Assembly: GCF_017306585.1 (NCBI RefSeq)
Contig: NZ_JAFKIC010000167.1
Coordinates: 1 to 33,163, forward strand
Origin: Mesorhizobium sp.
GTDB taxonomy: Bacteria; Pseudomonadota; Alphaproteobacteria; Rhizobiales; Rhizobiaceae
Direction: 5' to 3'
Length of the DNA: 33,163 nucleotides
Part shown: one piece after another, positions 1 to 8,107 of the stretch
How the letters are laid out: each line of letters opens with the position of its first letter
Numbering within the stretch: position 1 is the stretch's first letter
Notes under the pieces: generated by a model
What the model was told of the DNA's origin: nothing
Seen by the model: only the letters and a program-made list of their open reading frames with translations
The model's database searches: none
Translations under genes and position numbers: made by a program

Positions 1-135
1 GCGACCGCTATCGAATATGGTCTGATCGCCGCTCTCATCGCGCTCGCCATCATCACCGGCGCCGGCGCGCTCGGCAATGCCATCAACGCCAAGTTCACCG
101 CGATCGGCACCACCCTGAACAGCAGCGGCGGCTGA
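1..135 (+). CDS. flp: Flp family type IVb pilin, C-terminal part (5' end outside window)
   Basis: The first 44 codons form an open frame closed by TGA. The peptide contains the Flp hallmark: a Glu-Tyr pair followed by a long hydrophobic helix (EYGLIAALIALAIITGAGAL) and a short polar tail ending NSSGG. In Flp pilins the prepilin peptidase cleaves just upstream of this EY-containing helix; that Gly site lies before base 1, so the leader is missing here. Mature Flp pilins are about 50-60 residues, so only a short part is absent. The product is the major subunit of the Flp/Tad pilus, inserted in the inner membrane and polymerised by the Cpa/Tad machinery encoded directly downstream. A strong terminator follows at once, as expected for a highly expressed pilin transcribed separately from the assembly genes. 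Confidence 0.93.
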   Translation, partial: ATAIEYGLIAALIALAIITGAGALGNAINAKFTAIGTTLNSSGG

Positions 136-170
136 TCCGCCTATTGCTGAACGCTGGGGTTACGTTCCTG

Positions 171-202
171 ACAAGGGCCGCCATTGGCGGCCCTTGTTCT
201 AT
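171..202 (+). terminator. Rho-independent terminator of the pilin gene
   Basis: A perfect 12-bp stem (171-182 with 186-197) has a 3-nt ATT loop, is GC-rich inside and A/T at its base, and is followed by a T-rich stretch. It begins 36 bp after the pilin stop codon and should end the pilin mRNA. Confidence 0.85.
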
Positions 203-247
203 TCCGGCCATGGGCCGCCAATGGCGACCTTGTTCTATTCCGGCCAT
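175..247 (+). repeat. Tandem duplication of the pilin terminator, two ~36-bp copies
   Basis: Copy 1 (175-211, 37 bp) and copy 2 (212-247, 36 bp) are head to tail. They share an identical 21-bp segment (192-212 and 228-248) covering the T-rich tail and CCGGCCAT. The differences lie in the hairpin half: copy 2 has an A for T at the palindrome centre, and a G-to-A change and a missing C in the right arm. Its stem is therefore shorter and carries a mismatch. Copy 1 keeps the perfect hairpin. Confidence 0.85.
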
Positions 248-351
248 GTGAGAGCACCGCCAGCAACAGTCGCCTTTTTATTGCCAGCCTCATCAATCGT
301 TAATCGAACCCGTCTAGGTTCAGTCTCCGTGGACAATAGGCATGAGCGCCG

Positions 352-870
352 ATGCTTGAAGCCCTGATCTTCGTCGTCTTTCCGTTCTGCATGCTGTTTG
401 CCGCGATCTCCGACATGCTGTCGATGACGATTGCAAACCGCGTGCCGGTGCTGCTTGTCGTGGTCTTCGCGCTGGTCGCGCCGCTGACGGGCATGGAATG
501 GGCGGCTTACGGTTGGCACTTCGCCGCCGGCGCCATTGTCCTGGCCGTGACGTTCGGCCTGTTCGCCTTGGGCGGCATGGGTGGCGGCGACGCCAAGCTC
601 CTGGCCGCCACGGCCGTATGGATGGGGCTCAACGTAAATCTCGTTGAATATCTCGTGGCCTCCACATTGATCGGCGGTCTTCTGACCATTGCCATTCTGA
701 TCTACCGCAAGTCGCCGCTTGCAGTCGTTACCGGCCGCAATCCATTCCTGCGTCATTTCGCGGATGAGAAGACCGGCATTCCCTATGGGATCGCGCTTGG
801 CCTGGGCGGATTGATGACCTATCCGGACTCACCCCTGGTGGTGTGGGCGCTGGCGCGGCTGGCAAGCTGA
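352..870 (+). CDS. cpaA: Prepilin peptidase CpaA (TadV-type, A24 family)
   Basis: This is a 172-residue integral membrane aspartyl protease that removes the leader from Flp pilin and pseudopilins at the inner membrane. The two catalytic aspartates of the A24 family are visible: D21 in the first loop (AAISDMLSM) and D80 in the GGMGGGDAKLL motif, which corresponds to the GxGD signature. Hydrophobic segments lie at about 3-20, 33-45, 55-74, 82-92 and 100-118. The protein lacks the N-terminal methyltransferase domain of PilD-type enzymes, as is normal for the roughly 170-residue CpaA/TadV class. The ATG at 352 is the first in-frame start; an ATG slightly upstream runs into a stop. It lies 216 bp after the pilin and 218 bp before cpaB, so it may be its own transcription unit. 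Confidence 0.93.
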   Translation: MLEALIFVVFPFCMLFAAISDMLSMTIANRVPVLLVVVFALVAPLTGMEWAAYGWHFAAGAIVLAVTFGLFALGGMGGGDAKLLAATAVWMGLNVNLVEYLVASTLIGGLLTIAILIYRKSPLAVVTGRNPFLRHFADEKTGIPYGIALGLGGLMTYPDSPLVVWALARLAS

Positions 871-1012
871 ACCCGATCTGATTTTCCGTTGTCTACCGAC
901 CGTGTCGCCAACCGGCTGTGAGGGCAGCCGATGAGGGGGCTATGGAACCCATGGCGGCGTGATCCCTCTAATTTATGTAAACCTTAAATTAATCACGATC
1001 GTAAGCATTGCA

Positions 1013-1027
1013 TTAACCTTGTTTTGA
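1013..1027 (+). promoter_or_regulatory. Candidate CtrA box upstream of the cpaB operon
   Basis: The sequence reads TTAA-CCTTGTT-TTGA, one mismatch from the alphaproteobacterial CtrA consensus TTAA-N7-TTAA. It sits 62 bp before the cpaB start in an AT-rich stretch (about 968-1027) that stands out from its GC-rich surroundings. CtrA controls pilus genes in Caulobacter; assigning it here is inference. Confidence 0.4.
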
Positions 1028-1088
1028 CGATTGCGGCTGCAAAGTCCGGCCTGGCTACGTGGTTTGCCAAGGGCGAGGGTTCGGACAG

Positions 1089-1904
1089 ATGCCAGCATCC
1101 CGATTGATTATTCTGAGCGTGGCGGTGGCTGCGGCAGGCGGTGCTGGTTATGTCGCCAAGAACATGGTCGCCGCGCCGCCGCCCCAGATCGTTGTCGATT
1201 CCGGCCCCAAGGCGCCTGAAGTGCCGCTGCAGGACGTGCTGGTGCTCTCGGGTGATGTCGGCATGGGCAACGCACTCGACAACAACATCACCTGGCAGGC
1301 CTGGCCGGCCGACGGCGTCAACGCGAATTTCATCACCAAGGCCACGGCTCCCGACGCGATCGAAAAGCTGAAGGGGTCGATTGCCCGTGTGGCGATGTAT
1401 GCGGGCGAGCCGGTGCGCCGCTCCAAGCTGATCGGCGAGGGGCAAAGCTTCATGTCGTCGATCCTGCCTTCCGGGATGCGGGCAGTCGCCACGACGATAT
1501 CGGCCGATACCTCGGCCGGCGGCTTCATCCTCCCCAACGATTTTGTCGACGTCATCATGACCCGCAGGGCGGACGCTGCCAGCGGCAGCACCGGCTTCAA
1601 CACCGAAACCATCCTGAAGAACATTCGCGTCCTGGCGATCGACCAGACCATCCAGGAAGACGAGGAAGGCAAGAAGACCAGGGTGGGTCAGACCGCCACG
1701 CTGGAGCTGACCCCCCGCCAGGCGGAAATCATCACCGTTGCGCAACAGATGGCGGATCGCCTGACACTTGCGCTGCGGGCGATCACGGACACCCAGGAAA
1801 AGAATCTGGACGAGGCCGACTATCTCGTTTCCGGCAATGGCCGCCGGGGAACGGTGAGGCTCATCAAGTCGGGCGAAGTTTCTGAAGTAGGGGCAAGGAA
1901 ATGA
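1089..1904 (+). CDS. cpaB: Flp pilus assembly protein CpaB (RcpC)
   Basis: The product is 271 residues with an N-terminal hydrophobic anchor or signal (about 5-25, LIILSVAVAAAGGAGYVA). A SAF-type segment follows (about 40-105, including ITWQAWPADGV), then an RcpC/CpaB domain to about residue 240. CpaB proteins act in the periplasm with the secretin and help its assembly. I chose the ATG at 1089 because MPASRLIILS matches the usual CpaB N-terminus and a GAGGG Shine-Dalgarno lies about 9 nt upstream. A start at 1059 would add ten residues unlike the family. The gene opens the cpaBCDEF-tadBC operon, and its TGA overlaps the cpaC start by four bases (ATGA). Confidence 0.92.
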   Translation: MPASRLIILSVAVAAAGGAGYVAKNMVAAPPPQIVVDSGPKAPEVPLQDVLVLSGDVGMGNALDNNITWQAWPADGVNANFITKATAPDAIEKLKGSIARVAMYAGEPVRRSKLIGEGQSFMSSILPSGMRAVATTISADTSAGGFILPNDFVDVIMTRRADAASGSTGFNTETILKNIRVLAIDQTIQEDEEGKKTRVGQTATLELTPRQAEIITVAQQMADRLTLALRAITDTQEKNLDEADYLVSGNGRRGTVRLIKSGEVSEVGARK

Positions 1905-3418
1905 GGCGAAGCGGTAAACTGCCGGCAATCGCGGCAACGGCGCTCAGCCTGCTGCTCGTCGGGACGAATGTGCAGGGCGTTGTCCAGGCCAAGAGCACGC
2001 AGGTGACGGCCACGACCGCCAACCAGCGCGTCAAGCTCGGCCTCAACAAGTCTGTCGTCATAGACCTGCCAAGCGACGCCTACGACATTCTCGTCGCCAA
2101 CCCGACGGTTGCCGATGCGGTGACCCGCACGGCGAGACGCATCTATCTCTTCGGCAAGGCCGTCGGCGAGACCAACATCTTTGTCTTCGGCCCGAACGGC
2201 GAACAGATCGCCAGCCTGGATCTGGCCGTCGAGCGCGATGTCGCCGGGCTGGAGGATTACATCAAGCGCTTCCTGCCGACCTCGGCCATCAAGGTCGAAC
2301 TGCTCAATGACAACGTCATCCTGACCGGCACCGTCGACACGCCGCTGGACGCCAAGCGGGCGGTCGATCTGGCGACGATCTTCGTCTCGGGCGGTGAAGC
2401 GACGACCGGACAATATTCGCAGACCGCGGCCGGCGGCTCTGCCCAGAGCGGTGTCGACATCAACAACCCGGACCAGGAACGCCGCACCTCGAAGATCGTC
2501 AATCTGCTCCAGATCATCGGCGACGATCAGGTTACCTTGAAAGTGACGGTCGCCGAAGTCAGCCGCTCGGTGATGAAGCAGCTCGGCGTCAACATGATAG
2601 GCAGCGGCGGCGGCAACGGCATCAGCTATAGCGCGCTCAGTGACCCTTTCATGGGTCTCGGCAAGCCACTGTCGAACGCGGGCTTCGGCGTCGCAACGTC
2701 GGGGCTACAAGCCTATGTCAATGCGATGGAGCAGTCCGGGGTCATGAAGACCTTGGCCGAGCCCACCTTGACCGCCGTATCGGGCGAGAAGGCGACCTTC
2801 AAGGTCGGTGGCGAATACAATATGGTGACCGGGGTTAGCGCCAACGTCTCTACCGACAACCAGACAGGTCTGAAGACGTATTCGGTCGACAAGATCGAAT
2901 ACGGCATCGGCCTGGAGTTCCAGCCGGTGGTTCTGTCGCCCGGTCGCATCAGCCTGAAAGTCAGAACCTCGGTTTCCGAGCCGACCACCGAAGGATCCGT
3001 GTCGTCATCCACTGACAACAAGAGTATCGGCATGAATGCGCTATCACTGCGCAAGCGCCTTGCAGATACGACCGTCGAACTGCCCTCGGGTGGGTCCATG
3101 ATGATCGCGGGCCTGGTTCGCGACGATGTCAGGCAAGCTGTGACTGGCCTGCCTGGACTGACAAAAATCCCGGTGCTCGGCACGCTCTTCCGCAGCAGGG
3201 ACTTCGTGCGCAACGAGACGGAACTTGTCATCATCATCACGCCGTATCTGGCGCGGCCGGCGGCACGCAACGACCTCGCCAAGCCGGACGACAATTTCAA
3301 CCCTACCAGCGATGGCGCCGCCATGTTCCTCGGCAAGGTCAATCGGGTCTACGGCACCATGCAGACCGACAAGCCCAACGGCCGGTATCACGGCGTTGTC
3401 GGCTACATCTACAAGTGA
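1901..3418 (+). CDS. cpaC: Flp pilus outer-membrane secretin CpaC (RcpA)
   Basis: This 505-residue secretin forms the outer-membrane channel for the Flp pilus. A Sec signal peptide covers about residues 1-30 (basic MRRSGK, hydrophobic core, cleavage near VQA). It is followed by a pilus N-terminal domain (about 45-115, LGLNKSVVIDLP to LAVERDV), a BON-like segment (about 120-165) and the C-terminal secretin domain (about 215-445). The end of that domain shows the conserved GLPGLTKIPVLGTLFRS and ETELVIIITPYL motifs. A roughly 55-residue tail follows, as in other CpaC proteins. ATGA overlap with cpaB and near-contact with cpaD show translational coupling in one operon. Confidence 0.95.
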   Translation: MRRSGKLPAIAATALSLLLVGTNVQGVVQAKSTQVTATTANQRVKLGLNKSVVIDLPSDAYDILVANPTVADAVTRTARRIYLFGKAVGETNIFVFGPNGEQIASLDLAVERDVAGLEDYIKRFLPTSAIKVELLNDNVILTGTVDTPLDAKRAVDLATIFVSGGEATTGQYSQTAAGGSAQSGVDINNPDQERRTSKIVNLLQIIGDDQVTLKVTVAEVSRSVMKQLGVNMIGSGGGNGISYSALSDPFMGLGKPLSNAGFGVATSGLQAYVNAMEQSGVMKTLAEPTLTAVSGEKATFKVGGEYNMVTGVSANVSTDNQTGLKTYSVDKIEYGIGLEFQPVVLSPGRISLKVRTSVSEPTTEGSVSSSTDNKSIGMNALSLRKRLADTTVELPSGGSMMIAGLVRDDVRQAVTGLPGLTKIPVLGTLFRSRDFVRNETELVIIITPYLARPAARNDLAKPDDNFNPTSDGAAMFLGKVNRVYGTMQTDKPNGRYHGVVGYIYK

Positions 3419-3432
3419 ATGGGGAAGCGGAC

Positions 3433-4170
3433 ATGTCTCAGTCAGCCTTGAAGGCACGGACCATCGCCACGGCGATCCGCTCCGGCCGTTCGCGCACCTA
3501 CCGTCGGGCCCTTCCGGCCCTGGCGGTGGCGGTGACGGCCCTGCTGGCCGGTTGCGCGCAGCGCGACAGCATCACCGTCGGCGCCATTCCGGACGACTAT
3601 CGCACCAACCATCCCATCGTCATCGCCGAGAAAAACCAGAAGATCGATCTTCCGGTCGGCGCCGGCGACCGTGGCATGACCGGCTCGCAGCGCGACACGC
3701 TTCTTGGCTTCCTGGACAGCTATGACAAGACCGCCGCCCCGACACTGACGATCCAGGTTCCGCAGGGATCGGCCAATGAAGTTGCCGCGACGGCCGCCGG
3801 CCGCGATTTCGCCCGGCTGGCGGTCGCCAGCGGGGTCAAACGCAACCGGATTGTCGTCGTGCCTTATCAGGCCGGCTCGAGCGAGGCGTCGGCCCCGATT
3901 CGCGTCTCCTACATCGCTGTGAGGGCACAGACGGACAAATGCGGGCGCTGGCCCGAGGACCTGACCAACACTTCGGAAAACAAGCATTATGCCGATTTCG
4001 GCTGCTCCTATCAGAACAATCTTGCCGCCCAGATGGCCAATCCGGCTGATCTGCTTGGACCGCGCAAGCAGACCACCATCGACGCGGAAAACCGTGGCGC
4101 GGTGATCGATGTCTATCGCGCCAGGGGCATATCGACTGAATTCCTCGGCAATTCGGAAGTGACTTACTAA
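3433..4170 (+). CDS. cpaD: Flp pilus biogenesis lipoprotein CpaD
   Basis: The product is 245 residues. A basic N-terminus and hydrophobic stretch end in the lipobox LLAGC, giving lipidation at C41 and outer-membrane sorting. The CpaD domain follows, with the recognisable DDYRTNHPIVIAE segment near residue 55 and a central OmpA-like fold region. CpaD/RcpB works with the CpaC secretin. The ATG at 3433 is preceded by GGGGAAG about 5 nt upstream; a GTG at 3415 overlapping the cpaC stop is possible but has poorer spacing. It lies third in the cpaB operon, 63 bp before cpaE. Confidence 0.92.
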   Translation: MSQSALKARTIATAIRSGRSRTYRRALPALAVAVTALLAGCAQRDSITVGAIPDDYRTNHPIVIAEKNQKIDLPVGAGDRGMTGSQRDTLLGFLDSYDKTAAPTLTIQVPQGSANEVAATAAGRDFARLAVASGVKRNRIVVVPYQAGSSEASAPIRVSYIAVRAQTDKCGRWPEDLTNTSENKHYADFGCSYQNNLAAQMANPADLLGPRKQTTIDAENRGAVIDVYRARGISTEFLGNSEVTY

Positions 4171-4233
4171 GCCACGCCCCGGGAAAAGACTTGGGCAAGT
4201 GAAGCCAGGCGAAGAACAGGCCACGGAAAGAGC

Positions 4234-5523
4234 ATGACCATGAGCAACCTTGCCTATGACGCCACCGTGGACGGCGGCGACACCTCGCCGCAGGACATCG
4301 CAGCGATGCAGGCGTTGCGGCCGGTTCCGCGCATCTCGATCCAGGCATTCTGCGAGACGGAGGGCGTTGCCAATCCGGTCGAGCGCGCCGGCGAGGACCG
4401 CCGCATGACGAAGGCGCATCTCAAGGTCCATATGGGCGGCGTTCCCACCGCGATCGAATTCTACCAGTCGGCGCCGACGCCGAATCTCATCCTGCTGGAA
4501 TCGCGCAGCGAGCCCAAGCAGTTGCTGGAGCAGCTCGCGCAGCTCTCGGAATATTGCGATCCTTCCTCGAAGGTGGTGGTCATCGGTCACTACAATGATG
4601 TCGGTCTCTACCGCGAGCTCATCCGCTCGGGCATCTCCGAATATGTCATCGCGCCGGTGTCGATGGCAGACATCGTCAGTGTCGTGTCGTCGATTTTCGT
4701 CGATCCGGAGGCCGAGCCGCTCGGCCGCTCGGTCGCCTTCGTCGGTGCCAAGGGCGGCGTCGGCTCCTCCACCATCGCCCACAATGTCGCCTGGGCAATG
4801 TCGTCGCTGTTCAAATCCGAAGTCGTCGTTGCCGATCTCGATCTCGCCTTCGGCACCGCCAACATCAATTTCGACCAGGATCCGGCGCAGGGCATCGCCG
4901 AAGCGGTGTTTTCACCCGAACGCATCGACGAGGTCTATCTCGACCGGCTGCTGACCCAGTGCGCCGAGCACCTGTCGCTGCTCGCCGCGCCCTCGACGCT
5001 GGAGCGCGTCTACGACTTCGATCCCGATGCCTTCACGCAACTGGTGGACACGGCGCAGCGCAGCGTGCCGCTGCTGGTGCTCGACGTCCCCCATGTCTGG
5101 ACCGGCTGGGCCAAGAACACGCTGATCAAGGCCGACGAGGTCGTCATCACGGCGACGCCTGAACTGGCCAACCTGCGCAACACCAAGAACCTCGTCGACA
5201 TGTTCAAGCGGCTGCGCCCCAACGATCCGCCCCCGAAGCTGATCATCAACCAGGCCGGCGTCCCCAAGCGGCCGGAGATTTCGCCGTCCGATTTCGCCGA
5301 GCCGCTCGGCCTGACGCCGATGTCGGTGATCGGCTTCGATCCGGTGCTTTTCGGCAATGCCGCCAACAATGGGCGCATGCTCGGCGAGATGGATGCCAAG
5401 AACCCGGTCGTGGCCACGATCAACGAGATCGCCCATGTGCTGACCGGCCGCAGCGAACTGAAGGCGAAGAAGAAGCCTGGCCTGGGCAGCCTGCTCGGCA
5501 AGCTTTCGCGCAACAAGAAATGA
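4234..5523 (+). CDS. cpaE: Pilus assembly protein CpaE (TadZ-like, ParA/MinD-type ATPase fold)
   Basis: The 429-residue protein has an N-terminal receiver-like domain (about 62-155) and a C-terminal ParA/MinD-type domain (about 165-400). CpaE/TadZ proteins place the Tad apparatus at a cell pole. The deviant Walker A segment reads GAKGGVGSST (171-180). The MinD-type signature lysine K173 is kept, but the canonical P-loop lysine is serine (S178), a known kind of deviation in TadZ/CpaE proteins. VVVADLDLAFG (about 197-207) follows as the Walker A' region. Two ATGs compete (4234 and 4240) behind GGAAAG at 4225; I kept the first, and the second would only remove Met-Thr. The gene is followed by cpaF after 23 bp. 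Confidence 0.94.
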   Translation: MTMSNLAYDATVDGGDTSPQDIAAMQALRPVPRISIQAFCETEGVANPVERAGEDRRMTKAHLKVHMGGVPTAIEFYQSAPTPNLILLESRSEPKQLLEQLAQLSEYCDPSSKVVVIGHYNDVGLYRELIRSGISEYVIAPVSMADIVSVVSSIFVDPEAEPLGRSVAFVGAKGGVGSSTIAHNVAWAMSSLFKSEVVVADLDLAFGTANINFDQDPAQGIAEAVFSPERIDEVYLDRLLTQCAEHLSLLAAPSTLERVYDFDPDAFTQLVDTAQRSVPLLVLDVPHVWTGWAKNTLIKADEVVITATPELANLRNTKNLVDMFKRLRPNDPPPKLIINQAGVPKRPEISPSDFAEPLGLTPMSVIGFDPVLFGNAANNGRMLGEMDAKNPVVATINEIAHVLTGRSELKAKKKPGLGSLLGKLSRNKK

Positions 5524-5546
5524 CGCAGTGGGATCGGTAGTCGATC

Positions 5547-7055
5547 ATGTTCGGTAAAAGAGGCAACGACGACGGCAACCGGTTCAAGCCGGAATTTCGC
5601 CAGCCGGCACCAACACCGGCGGCTGCTCCGGCTGCCGCGGGTTCGGCCGACACGGCCGTTCTCGCCCGTCCCGCGGCCGCACCCCAGCCCAACGCGCCCG
5701 CCGCACAGCCGGCCCGCCGCGCGGTCGAGGCGCCGCCGCTCGCGCCTGAGCAGAAGCGGGGCCGCGAAAAGAGCGAAACCTACTACGACACGAAGAGCCA
5801 GGTTTTCTCGGCGCTGATCGACACGATCGACCTGTCGCAGCTCGCCAAGCTCGATCCTGAAAGCGCGCGCGAGGAAATCCGCGACATCGTCAACGACATC
5901 ATCGCGATCAAGAATTTCGCGATGTCGATCTCCGAGCAGGAAGAACTGCTCGAAGATATTTGCAACGACGTGCTTGGCTATGGCCCGCTCGAGCCGCTGC
6001 TTGCCCGCGACGACATCGCCGACATCATGGTGAACGGCTCGAAGAACGTCTACATCGAAGTCAACGGCAAGGTCGAGCAGACCAGCATCCGCTTTCGCGA
6101 CAACCAGCAGCTTCTTAACATCTGCCAGCGCATCGTCAGCCAGGTCGGCCGCCGCGTCGATGAATCCAGCCCGATCTGCGACGCCCGTCTTCCCGATGGT
6201 TCCCGTGTCAACGTCATCGCGCCGCCGCTGGCCATTGACGGCACCGCCCTCACCATCCGCAAGTTCAAGAAGGACAAGCTGACGCTCGATCAGCTGGTCA
6301 AGTTCGGCGCCATCTCGCCGCAAGGCGCCGAAGTCCTCAAGATCATCGGCCGCGTTCGCTGCAACATCGTCATTTCCGGCGGCACCGGCTCGGGCAAGAC
6401 GACACTGCTCAACTGCCTGACGAACTACATCGACCGCGAGGAACGCGTCATCACCTGCGAGGACTCGGCCGAACTTCAGCTGCAGCAGCCGCACGTCGTG
6501 CGCCTCGAAACCCGCCCGCCCAACCTCGAAGGCGAGGGCGAGGTGACGATGCGCGACCTGGTCAAGAACTGCCTGCGCATGCGGCCCGAACGCATCATCG
6601 TCGGCGAAGTGCGCGGACCCGAGGTGTTCGACCTTCTGCAAGCGATGAACACCGGCCATGACGGCTCGATGGGAACCATCCACTCGAACAGCCCGCGCGA
6701 ATGCCTGAACCGTATCGAATCCATGATCGCGATGGGTGGCTATTCGCTGCCGCAGAAAACCGTGCGTGAAATCGTCGTCGGCTCCATCGACGTCATCATC
6801 CAGGCGGCGCGCCTGCGCGACGGCTCGCGTCGCATCACCCACATCACCGAGGTGATCGGGATGGAAGGCGACGTCATCATCACGCAGGACATCGTCCTCT
6901 ACAACATCAAGGGCGAGGACGCCAACGGCAGGCTGCTGGGAGAGCATGTGTCGACCGGTATCGGCCGACCGCATTTCTGGGACAGGGCTCGTTACTATGG
7001 CGAGGAACAGCGCCTCGCCACCGCGCTCGAGGCGATGGAGAAGCGCGCTGACTGA
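5547..7055 (+). CDS. cpaF: Pilus assembly ATPase CpaF (TadA-type secretion ATPase)
   Basis: This 502-residue hexameric cytoplasmic ATPase powers Flp pilus extension. A low-complexity Ala/Pro linker (about 15-70) precedes the conserved N-terminal domain (about 80-250) and the secretion ATPase core. Visible motifs are Walker [10 protein letters not shown] (278-286), the Asp box CEDSAEL (304-310), Walker [10 protein letters not shown] (349-357) and the His box [11 protein letters not shown] (370-380). Length and motif order are typical of CpaF/TadA. It lies between cpaE and tadB in the operon, with 23- and 29-bp gaps. Confidence 0.96.
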   Translation: MFGKRGNDDGNRFKPEFRQPAPTPAAAPAAAGSADTAVLARPAAAPQPNAPAAQPARRAVEAPPLAPEQKRGREKSETYYDTKSQVFSALIDTIDLSQLAKLDPESAREEIRDIVNDIIAIKNFAMSISEQEELLEDICNDVLGYGPLEPLLARDDIADIMVNGSKNVYIEVNGKVEQTSIRFRDNQQLLNICQRIVSQVGRRVDESSPICDARLPDGSRVNVIAPPLAIDGTALTIRKFKKDKLTLDQLVKFGAISPQGAEVLKIIGRVRCNIVISGGTGSGKTTLLNCLTNYIDREERVITCEDSAELQLQQPHVVRLETRPPNLEGEGEVTMRDLVKNCLRMRPERIIVGEVRGPEVFDLLQAMNTGHDGSMGTIHSNSPRECLNRIESMIAMGGYSLPQKTVREIVVGSIDVIIQAARLRDGSRRITHITEVIGMEGDVIITQDIVLYNIKGEDANGRLLGEHVSTGIGRPHFWDRARYYGEEQRLATALEAMEKRAD

Positions 7056-7084
7056 CGCATCCGCAGGCGTGAGGGTTCTGGTCG

Positions 7085-8098
7085 ATGTTTGGAATTGACG
7101 GCACCGTATTGGCGTTTGTCGTGCTCGCCGGCTTCAGCGCCGGCGCGATCGCCTATGCGTTGCTGTTCAACCAGATCAGCAACGAAAAGCAGGCCGGCAA
7201 GCGGCTCGAGACCATCAAGGCGGCCGAAACGGACCGCTCCATCGTCAAGGCCACGCGCGACCGCGCCGCCGACGCGGCCAAGCGCCGCAAGTCCGTCCAG
7301 GATTCGCTCAAGGAACTCGACGAGAAGCAGAAAACCAAGGACAACGCGATCAAGAAGCCGCCGCTGAAAGCGCAGCTTCGTCAGGCCGGGATGAAGGTTT
7401 CGATCGAGCGTTTCTATATCTATTCCGCCATTTGCGGCCTGGCGCTGACGGTGGTCGCGTTCATGGCCGGCACGCCGCTGCTGGTGCTGCCCGGCGTACT
7501 GGTGGCCGGAGCGTTCGGCCTGCCGCGCTGGTTCGTTTCATTTCGCCGTACCCGGCGCGTCAAGGCGTTCCTCAATGAATTCCCGAACGCGCTCGATATC
7601 ATCGTGCGCGCGGTCAAGTCCGGTCTGCCGTTGAACGATGCCATACGCCTGATCGCCAACGAATCCCCCGAGCCGGTGAAGACCGAATTCCGCCGCATCG
7701 TCGATTCGCAGCAGATGGGCATGTCGATCCCCGATGCGACCTTGCGCATGCCCGAAACCATGCCGTGCACCGAGGCGAGCTTCTTCGGCATCGTCATCCA
7801 GATCCAGTCGCAGGCCGGCGGCAACCTGTCCGAGGCGCTGGGCAACCTTTCGCGCGTGCTTCGTGACCGCAAGAAGATGAAGGCCAAGGTCCAGGCACTG
7901 TCGATGGAAGCAAAGGCGTCCGCCGCCATCATCGGCGCTCTGCCCTTCATCGTCGCTTTCCTGGTCTATCTTTCGAGCCCGAACTACATGCTGCCGCTGT
8001 TCACCACCAGCGTCGGCAATCTGATCCTTGGCGTCGCCGGCGTCTGGATGTCGATCGGCATCTTCGTGATGCGCAAGATGATGAACTTCGAAGTCTAG
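7085..8098 (+). CDS. tadB: Type II secretion F family platform protein TadB
   Basis: The product is 337 residues, an inner-membrane platform subunit that couples the CpaF ATPase to pilin assembly. One membrane helix lies near the N-terminus (about 7-28), followed by a charged cytoplasmic segment (about 35-100) rich in Lys/Arg/Glu. A helix pair lies at about 112-150, the T2SSF domain at about 158-290 (FLNEFPNALDIIVRAVKSG near its start, SQAGGNLSEALGNLS inside), and C-terminal helices at about 280-300 and 310-330. It is separated from tadC by 9 bp. It is distinguished from TadC by its position and its long charged linker. Confidence 0.93.
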   Translation: MFGIDGTVLAFVVLAGFSAGAIAYALLFNQISNEKQAGKRLETIKAAETDRSIVKATRDRAADAAKRRKSVQDSLKELDEKQKTKDNAIKKPPLKAQLRQAGMKVSIERFYIYSAICGLALTVVAFMAGTPLLVLPGVLVAGAFGLPRWFVSFRRTRRVKAFLNEFPNALDIIVRAVKSGLPLNDAIRLIANESPEPVKTEFRRIVDSQQMGMSIPDATLRMPETMPCTEASFFGIVIQIQSQAGGNLSEALGNLSRVLRDRKKMKAKVQALSMEAKASAAIIGALPFIVAFLVYLSSPNYMLPLFTTSVGNLILGVAGVWMSIGIFVMRKMMNFEV

Positions 8099-8107
8099 GG
8101 CAGCGGC

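Noticed and set aside
5010-6974. 654-residue minus-strand ORF
   Set aside because: It is antisense to cpaE and cpaF, which have full motifs. The composition is Asp/Arg/His-rich shadow type.
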